DNA of 8,801 nt, taken from NCBI GenBank assembly GCA_001799225.1, contig MGTA01000052.1, forward strand, positions 1 through 8,801, in the 5' to 3' direction. Below are positions 5,868-8,801 of this stretch, one piece after another. The position numbers were made by a program, and so were the translations under genes. Source of the stretch: Deltaproteobacteria bacterium RIFOXYD12_FULL_50_9. GTDB lineage: Bacteria; Desulfobacterota; Desulfobulbia; Desulfobulbales; CALZHT01. The notes beneath the pieces were generated by a model that did no database searches, had not been told where the DNA came from, and saw nothing but the letters and a program-made list of their open reading frames with translations. Every line of letters begins with the position of its first letter. The stretch's first letter is position 1.

Positions 5868-6735
5868 TTTTTCTGCTAGATTCTCAAAAAAGGTGATTGC
5901 TGAGAAGGAAGCCCTTTGTAAGAAATTACTTAAATGTTGGAAACCTGAAACATTGGTAACTGACATTACACCAGCCATGGTATTGTCCTATTTGACAGCA
6001 CAGGCAAAGAAAAGGTCACCACATGCCTCAAATAAAGATAGAAAGAACATGCTGGCTATGTTTAATTTTGCCAACAAGTTTTTAAACTTGGCAGTAAATC
6101 CAGTCCTAAAAGTTGAAAAATTGCCTGCTGATAGTCAACCTCAGTACACACCACTGACCGAGGATATTCTGAAGGTTTTACTTGCCTCCACCAAAGAAGA
6201 AAAAGTATTCTTAACCAGCTATCTTCAGACTGGTGCCAGGAGATCAGAAATATTTCGATGGACTTGGTCACAAGATATCAACTTTGCCAAGAGAGAGGTG
6301 AGATTAGGCACCAGGAAGACAAAAGATGGTTCCATGGAGTATGTCTGGTTGCCAATGAGTGATGAATTGTATACCGAGTTATATTGGTGGTGGGAGCATA
6401 GGCCATCTGATCAATATGTTTTTGTGGTGACTGACAAGGATAGCTTATCTTTTGGTCAGCCTTATACAACTCGAAGGAAATTCATGCATGGTATATGCAA
6501 GAGGGCTGGAGTCAAAGAGTTCGGATTTCATGCATTAAGGCGGTATGTGGCTAGTGTGTTGGCAGATACCCACAAGATATCAGCCAAGACCATTCAGATC
6601 ATTTTAAGGCATAAGTCTATTGTGACCACTGAGAAATATATTCACAATATCAACCGGGATTTGAAAGGGGTGATGAACCTTTTAAGCACTGAGGATAACC
6701 AAGAAAATAAGGTAAGCTCAGGGGCTGGTTTATGA
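5683..6735 (+). CDS. Tyrosine site-specific recombinase (element integrase)
   Basis: 350 aa. GAGGAGGG (5667-5674) sits 8 nt before the ATG, and an in-frame TAG directly precedes it, so the start is well fixed even though it lies inside the HTH gene. Residues 1-40 (RWKGCITLKNGKRITK) resemble an arm-type DNA-binding domain; about 50-145 form the core-binding SAM-like domain; about 155-335 form the catalytic domain. Catalytic residues: R186 (TGARRSE), a beta-hairpin Lys at about 212 (RKTKDG), H283-x2-R286 (HALRR), H310 (LRHKS) and nucleophile Y319, with the usual H-x8-Y spacing. All are present, so it should be active. It would join the element to the chromosome by recombination at att sites. 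It is transcribed toward, and ends 88 bp before, the 3' end of tRNA-Glu, which is typical for tRNA-targeting integrases. Confidence 0.93.
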   Translation: MPYKEGKRWKGCITLKNGKRITKLFITKKEAREWELSMKKDLLKQSQPSGLDFLTLCTKYVDFSARFSKKVIAEKEALCKKLLKCWKPETLVTDITPAMVLSYLTAQAKKRSPHASNKDRKNMLAMFNFANKFLNLAVNPVLKVEKLPADSQPQYTPLTEDILKVLLASTKEEKVFLTSYLQTGARRSEIFRWTWSQDINFAKREVRLGTRKTKDGSMEYVWLPMSDELYTELYWWWEHRPSDQYVFVVTDKDSLSFGQPYTTRRKFMHGICKRAGVKEFGFHALRRYVASVLADTHKISAKTIQIILRHKSIVTTEKYIHNINRDLKGVMNLLSTEDNQENKVSSGAGL

Positions 6736-6737
6736 TC

Positions 6738-6774
6738 TTACACTTTTTAAAAAGTTTTACACTTTGGTTTACAC
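6738..6774 (+). repeat. TTACAC repeats and A/T palindrome beside the integrase
   Basis: TTACACTTT occurs at 6738-6746 and 6757-6765, and TTACAC again at 6769-6774. Between the first two is the perfect 14-bp palindrome ACTTTTTAAAAAGT (6742-6755). The location between the integrase and the tRNA target suggests integrase or excisionase arm-type sites, but this is inferred. Confidence 0.45.
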
Positions 6775-6775
6775 G

Positions 6776-6816
6776 AAAAAGGGTCAAGGGGTTAGCCCTG
6801 ATGAGCTAACCCCTTG
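6776..6816 (-). terminator. Rho-independent terminator of the tRNA-Lys/tRNA-Glu operon
   Basis: CAAGGGGTTAGC (6785-6796) and GCTAACCCCTTG (6805-6816) form a perfect 12-bp stem with an 8-nt loop. Read on the minus strand, it is followed by ACCC and then five T residues (complement of 6776-6780). It lies 8 bp beyond the tRNA-Glu CCA end. It also shields the integrase from antisense tRNA read-through. Confidence 0.8.
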
Positions 6817-6823
6817 AATATGT

Positions 6824-6901
6824 TGGCGTCCCCAACCGGATTTGAACCGGTGTTGCCGGCGTGAAAGGCCGGTGTCCTGGACCTGACTAGACGATGGGGA
6901 C
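6824..6901 (-). tRNA. tRNA-Glu (anticodon UUC), CCA encoded
   Basis: On the minus strand the gene starts GTCCCCATCG and ends TGGGGAC-G-CCA. The 7-bp acceptor stem pairs perfectly, the anticodon loop CTTTCAC gives UUC for Glu, and the T arm has GGTTCAAATCC. It is the second gene of a tRNA-Lys/tRNA-Glu operon. Its 3' end faces the integrase and is the likely insertion target of the element; the gene is intact, as expected when the element restores the tRNA end. Confidence 0.95.
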
Positions 6902-6933
6902 GAGAATCGAGCCCTGCTCGAATATCACTCGTA

Positions 6934-7009
6934 TGGTGGGTCGTGCGCGACTTGAACGCGCGACTCTCTGCTTAAAAGGCAGATACTCTACCGACTGAGT
7001 TAACGACCC
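6934..7009 (-). tRNA. tRNA-Lys (anticodon UUU), CCA encoded
   Basis: On the minus strand GGGTCGT pairs with ACGACCC, then the discriminator A and CCA. The anticodon loop CTTTTAA gives UUU, and the T loop is GTTCAAGTC. It is 32 bp upstream of tRNA-Glu; the spacer contains a small hairpin TCGAGC-CCT-GCTCGA (6907-6921), perhaps a processing signal. Confidence 0.95.
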
Positions 7010-7023
7010 TGAAGAATCGTGCT

Positions 7024-7052
7024 TATTTACAATAGACGGTTCCGCCTGTCAA
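7024..7052 (-). promoter_or_regulatory. Promoter of the tRNA-Lys/tRNA-Glu operon
   Basis: On the minus strand a consensus TTGACA (7047-7052) is followed after 17 bp by TAAATA (7024-7029), a weak -10. This places transcription start a few bases before tRNA-Lys. The -35 overlaps an inverted repeat CAAGCC/GGCTTG (7050-7055 with 7077-7082) in the divergent spacer. Confidence 0.6.
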
Positions 7053-7111
7053 GCCAAGAAATAAAATTCTTGTAGCGGCTTGCCTGAGTTTTTTCTATCA
7101 TGGGGGTCTTT

Positions 7112-7140
7112 TCGGCAATCAGTGTGTACATTGTTATATC
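7112..7140 (+). promoter_or_regulatory. Weak sigma-70-like promoter candidate for rdgC
   Basis: TCGGCA (7112-7117), 17 bp, then TATATC (7135-7140): four of six matches in each box with ideal spacing, 20 bp before the rdgC start. This is a weak match. Confidence 0.3.
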
Positions 7141-7160
7141 ATTTACCCCAAGGGAGAGAT

Positions 7161-7766
7161 ATGGGCCTATTATCCAATTCCGCCAGTTTTGTCCGCTATT
7201 CCGTGGAAGGCGAACTGCCGCCGGATTTTCTGAATTTTGCAGCGGAGCGTATCAAAGAGCATGCCTTTCATGATATTGACGATAGCTTCGAAGAGCGCTC
7301 GGTCGGCTGGGTTTCGGTTATGAATATGTTTGACTCCGAGTTCCCTTATGCCTCGTTTGAAGTGGGTGATTACATTGTCCTTACTCTCCGGATCGACGAA
7401 CGTAAGGTCTCGGCTGCCGCTCTTAAAAAATTCAGCCGCAAGGAGGAGGAGCGGATCAAGAAGGAGAAGCAGGTGCCCAATCTGAGTCGCTCGCATCTTC
7501 TGGAGATTAAGGAGAACGTCAAGATCCAACTGATGAAAAAAGCGGTGCCGATCCCGGTTATCTATGATATGTGCTGGAACCTGGCGCAGGGCACCTTGCT
7601 GTTTTTCTCCACCAGTTTGAAGGCGCAGGAGACACTTGAGGACTTTTTTAAAGAGACCTTCGGCCTTCAGCTTGTTCTGCAGATCCCGTATCTGACGGCC
7701 AATCATCTGCTTGACGATGATGAACGCCACTCCCTGGCCGAGGTTACTCCTGATATTTTCGTCTGA
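7161..7766 (+). CDS. rdgC: RdgC-like recombination-associated protein, short form
   Basis: 201 aa from ATG 7161, chosen because AGGGAGAG (7151-7158) directly precedes it; the frame is open further upstream but lacks a ribosome site. It resembles the N-terminal two thirds of RdgC: a start with SASFVRYSVEGELP, a strand before the linker (YIVLTLRIDERKVS, 71-84), a Lys/Glu-rich helical segment (89-104), then KAVPIPVIYDMCWNL (127-141), a strand GTLLFFSTS and the helix KAQETLEDFFKETFG, matching the order seen in the E. coli protein. E. coli RdgC is about 303 aa and forms a ring around duplex DNA that limits RecA, so this one lacks the C-terminal third; the next gene may supply it. GC-rich and chromosomal in character, unlike the element genes. 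Likely role: a DNA-binding modulator of recombination. Confidence 0.75.
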   Translation: MGLLSNSASFVRYSVEGELPPDFLNFAAERIKEHAFHDIDDSFEERSVGWVSVMNMFDSEFPYASFEVGDYIVLTLRIDERKVSAAALKKFSRKEEERIKKEKQVPNLSRSHLLEIKENVKIQLMKKAVPIPVIYDMCWNLAQGTLLFFSTSLKAQETLEDFFKETFGLQLVLQIPYLTANHLLDDDERHSLAEVTPDIFV

Positions 7767-7818
7767 TTCTTTTCAGGTGGATAGATTGATCTACTTGCAA
7801 CTATAGGTGGTATTTTTT

Positions 7819-8382
7819 ATGGATCTTATCGATTTAATTGAAGAAAAAAGGTTTCTCGGCCAGGAGTTTCTCACCTGGCTCTGGTTTAAGAGCGATGAAC
7901 GGGGTGGCACCGTCTATCTGCCCGGTACCGGAGATGTTCAGGTCGTCTTTGAAAAACACATGCTGCTTGAGTACGGCGAGGGCGAGTCGCACGAGAAGGT
8001 GATCTGCCAGGGGTTGCAGGCCGAGTTGCGCGAGGCCCGCACTGGCCTGGTAATGGGTAAGAAGCTTGAACAGGCGCGGATCCTGCTGGCCTGGGGCGAC
8101 CACGAATGGCGGTTGACCCTCAAGGGCAGTCTGCTGGAGTTCCGGAGCGTCAAGCCGCCCAAGAGTATGTCGTCGAAGGATGAAAGTTCCGACCCCGGGG
8201 CGATCGAGGCGCGGCTGCTTGACCGGATCGGCATGATGGAGCGGGCAGTGGGCGCGGTGGATGGTCTGTTTCATCTGTTCTTGAAGGTCAGGGTGAGTCG
8301 GGATTGGCCGCAGGAGCTTACCGCTCTCCGGGCCTGGGTCAATAAGGAGGCCTTGTTCCGACCGAGTCCGCTGGTCGCCTGA
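7819..8382 (+). CDS. Conserved-looking hypothetical protein, RdgC-linked
   Basis: 187 aa from ATG 7819, with TAGGTGG (7804-7810) 8 nt upstream; a GTG at 7807 overlaps that site and is disfavoured. Soluble, with no signal or membrane segment. It opens with IEEKRFLGQEFLTWLWFKSD, continues through beta-rich stretches (TVYLP, VQVVFEK, EWRLTLKG, LLEFRSV at about 31-111), has a polar linker (about 112-128) and ends in a helical region (129-180). I do not recognise it firmly. It lies 52 bp after rdgC in the same orientation and before gatB with no terminator seen, so the three may be co-transcribed. One idea is that it carries the function of the missing C-terminal part of RdgC; this is a guess from position. 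Confidence 0.6.
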   Translation: MDLIDLIEEKRFLGQEFLTWLWFKSDERGGTVYLPGTGDVQVVFEKHMLLEYGEGESHEKVICQGLQAELREARTGLVMGKKLEQARILLAWGDHEWRLTLKGSLLEFRSVKPPKSMSSKDESSDPGAIEARLLDRIGMMERAVGAVDGLFHLFLKVRVSRDWPQELTALRAWVNKEALFRPSPLVA

Positions 8383-8404
8383 GCATAAATAATGAGGAGT
8401 GATG

Positions 8405-8801
8405 ATGGAGTTTGAAACAATAATCGGGCTGGAGGTGCATGCCCAGCTCAAGACGCTTAGCAAGATCTTCTGTGGCTGTTCGACCGCCTTTGGCGCGCCG
8501 CCCAATACCAATACCTGTCCGATCTGTTTAGGCATGCCCGGCGTCCTGCCGGTCTTGAACCGAACGGTTGTCGAATACGGCATGAAGATGGCCATCGCGA
8601 CCCATTGCCGGATCGGGGCGGTCAACCAGTTCGCCCGCAAGAACTATTTCTATCCTGACCTGCCCAAGGGTTATCAGATCTCCCAGTTTGACCTGCCCCT
8701 TGCCGAGCACGGCTGGGTTGAGATCAAGGTGGCTGAGACCAGCCGGCGGATCGGTATCACCCGGATCCACATGGAAGAGGATGCCGGCAAGCTGATCCAC
8801 G
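8405..8801 (+). CDS. gatB: Aspartyl/glutamyl-tRNA amidotransferase subunit B, N-terminal part (runs off the window)
   Basis: About 132 codons are visible. GatB, with GatA and GatC, converts misacylated Glu-tRNA(Gln) or Asp-tRNA(Asn) to the Gln or Asn form. Family hallmarks in order: MEFETIIGLEVHAQL at the start, a zinc-type set of cysteines (FCGCSTAF, then CPICLGMPG), and ARKNYFYPDLPKGYQISQF, followed by RIGITRIHMEEDAGKL. GAGGAG (8394-8399) is 5 nt before ATG 8405 and only 2 nt before ATG 8402, so 8405 is preferred. It lies 22 bp downstream of the hypothetical gene. Identification is secure; the C-terminus is outside the window. Confidence 0.96.
   Translation, partial: MEFETIIGLEVHAQLKTLSKIFCGCSTAFGAPPNTNTCPICLGMPGVLPVLNRTVVEYGMKMAIATHCRIGAVNQFARKNYFYPDLPKGYQISQFDLPLAEHGWVEIKVAETSRRIGITRIHMEEDAGKLIH

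Larger units (their letters stand above)
81..6823. mobile_element. Right part of an integrative element with its own replication genes (boundaries inferred)
   Basis: The AT-rich stretch from the intron-split gene to the tRNA-Glu carries SSB-like, helicase, DNA polymerase, excisionase-like and integrase genes, all on the + strand. Integrase at the end next to a tRNA 3' end is the classic layout of a tRNA-integrated phage, plasmid-like or genomic island element. The left end and the matching att repeat are not in the window, and no structural phage or conjugation gene is visible, so its type is open. The right boundary is placed near the tRNA-Glu 3' end by inference. Confidence 0.7.

Noticed and set aside
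6742..6765. A/T palindrome as a terminator for the integrase
   Set aside because: The stem is entirely A/T apart from one pair, and the following T-run is short, so termination would be weak.
7170..7730. Minus-strand open frame of 186 codons opposite rdgC
   Set aside because: It is a shadow of the rdgC coding strand, whose family match is clear.
7834..8640. Minus-strand open frame of 268 codons opposite the hypothetical gene and gatB
   Set aside because: It crosses the gatB start and is antisense to two genes with good ribosome sites; long antisense frames are common in GC-rich DNA.

Overview
The window looks like the right-hand end of an integrated mobile element lying against a bacterial chromosome, probably a Gram-negative anaerobe of the Desulfobacterota/deltaproteobacterial type. 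That placement is an inference from the GC-richer chromosomal genes (a short RdgC-like protein, a hypothetical gene, then gatB) and is only moderately certain. The element side (about 80 to 6,770) is clearly more AT-rich than the chromosomal side (about 7,160 to 8,801).

Layout. Positions 1-80 are the 3' end of a group II intron (domains V and VI). It interrupts an unrecognised gene whose 3' exon runs to 528 and ends at a strong Rho-independent terminator (561-598). A 260-bp non-coding region follows, with three in-phase 11-bp direct repeats (621-653) and a near-perfect 22-bp palindrome (697-718). Next comes a replication-like block on the + strand: a possible gp32-like zinc ssDNA-binding protein (791-1573), an SF2-type helicase overlapping it by 4 bp (1570-3375), and a family A DNA polymerase (about 3502-5472). 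An excisionase-like HTH gene (5550-5867) and a tyrosine integrase (5683-6735) overlap out of frame. The integrase ends 88 bp before the 3' end of a tRNA-Glu(UUC) gene, the usual site for this kind of element, so the right attachment site is probably in or beside that tRNA. The left end is outside the window.

On the chromosomal side, tRNA-Lys(UUU) and tRNA-Glu(UUC) form a minus-strand operon with a TTGACA promoter and an intrinsic terminator. Divergent from it are rdgC, a small unknown gene and the start of gatB.

The least ordinary signal is between the helicase and polymerase genes. Two copies of a hairpin of about 47-49 nt share a 16-nt loop-side sequence and keep their outer stems paired despite base changes. 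The second copy lies exactly between a consensus Shine-Dalgarno (3442-3448) and the first ATG of the polymerase (3502). Folding it reduces a 53-nt gap to 6 nt. This suggests a structure-dependent ribosome binding site for the polymerase, possibly autoregulated, although that function is inferred. The polymerase itself appears to have a degraded proofreading domain and unusual residues in motifs B and C.
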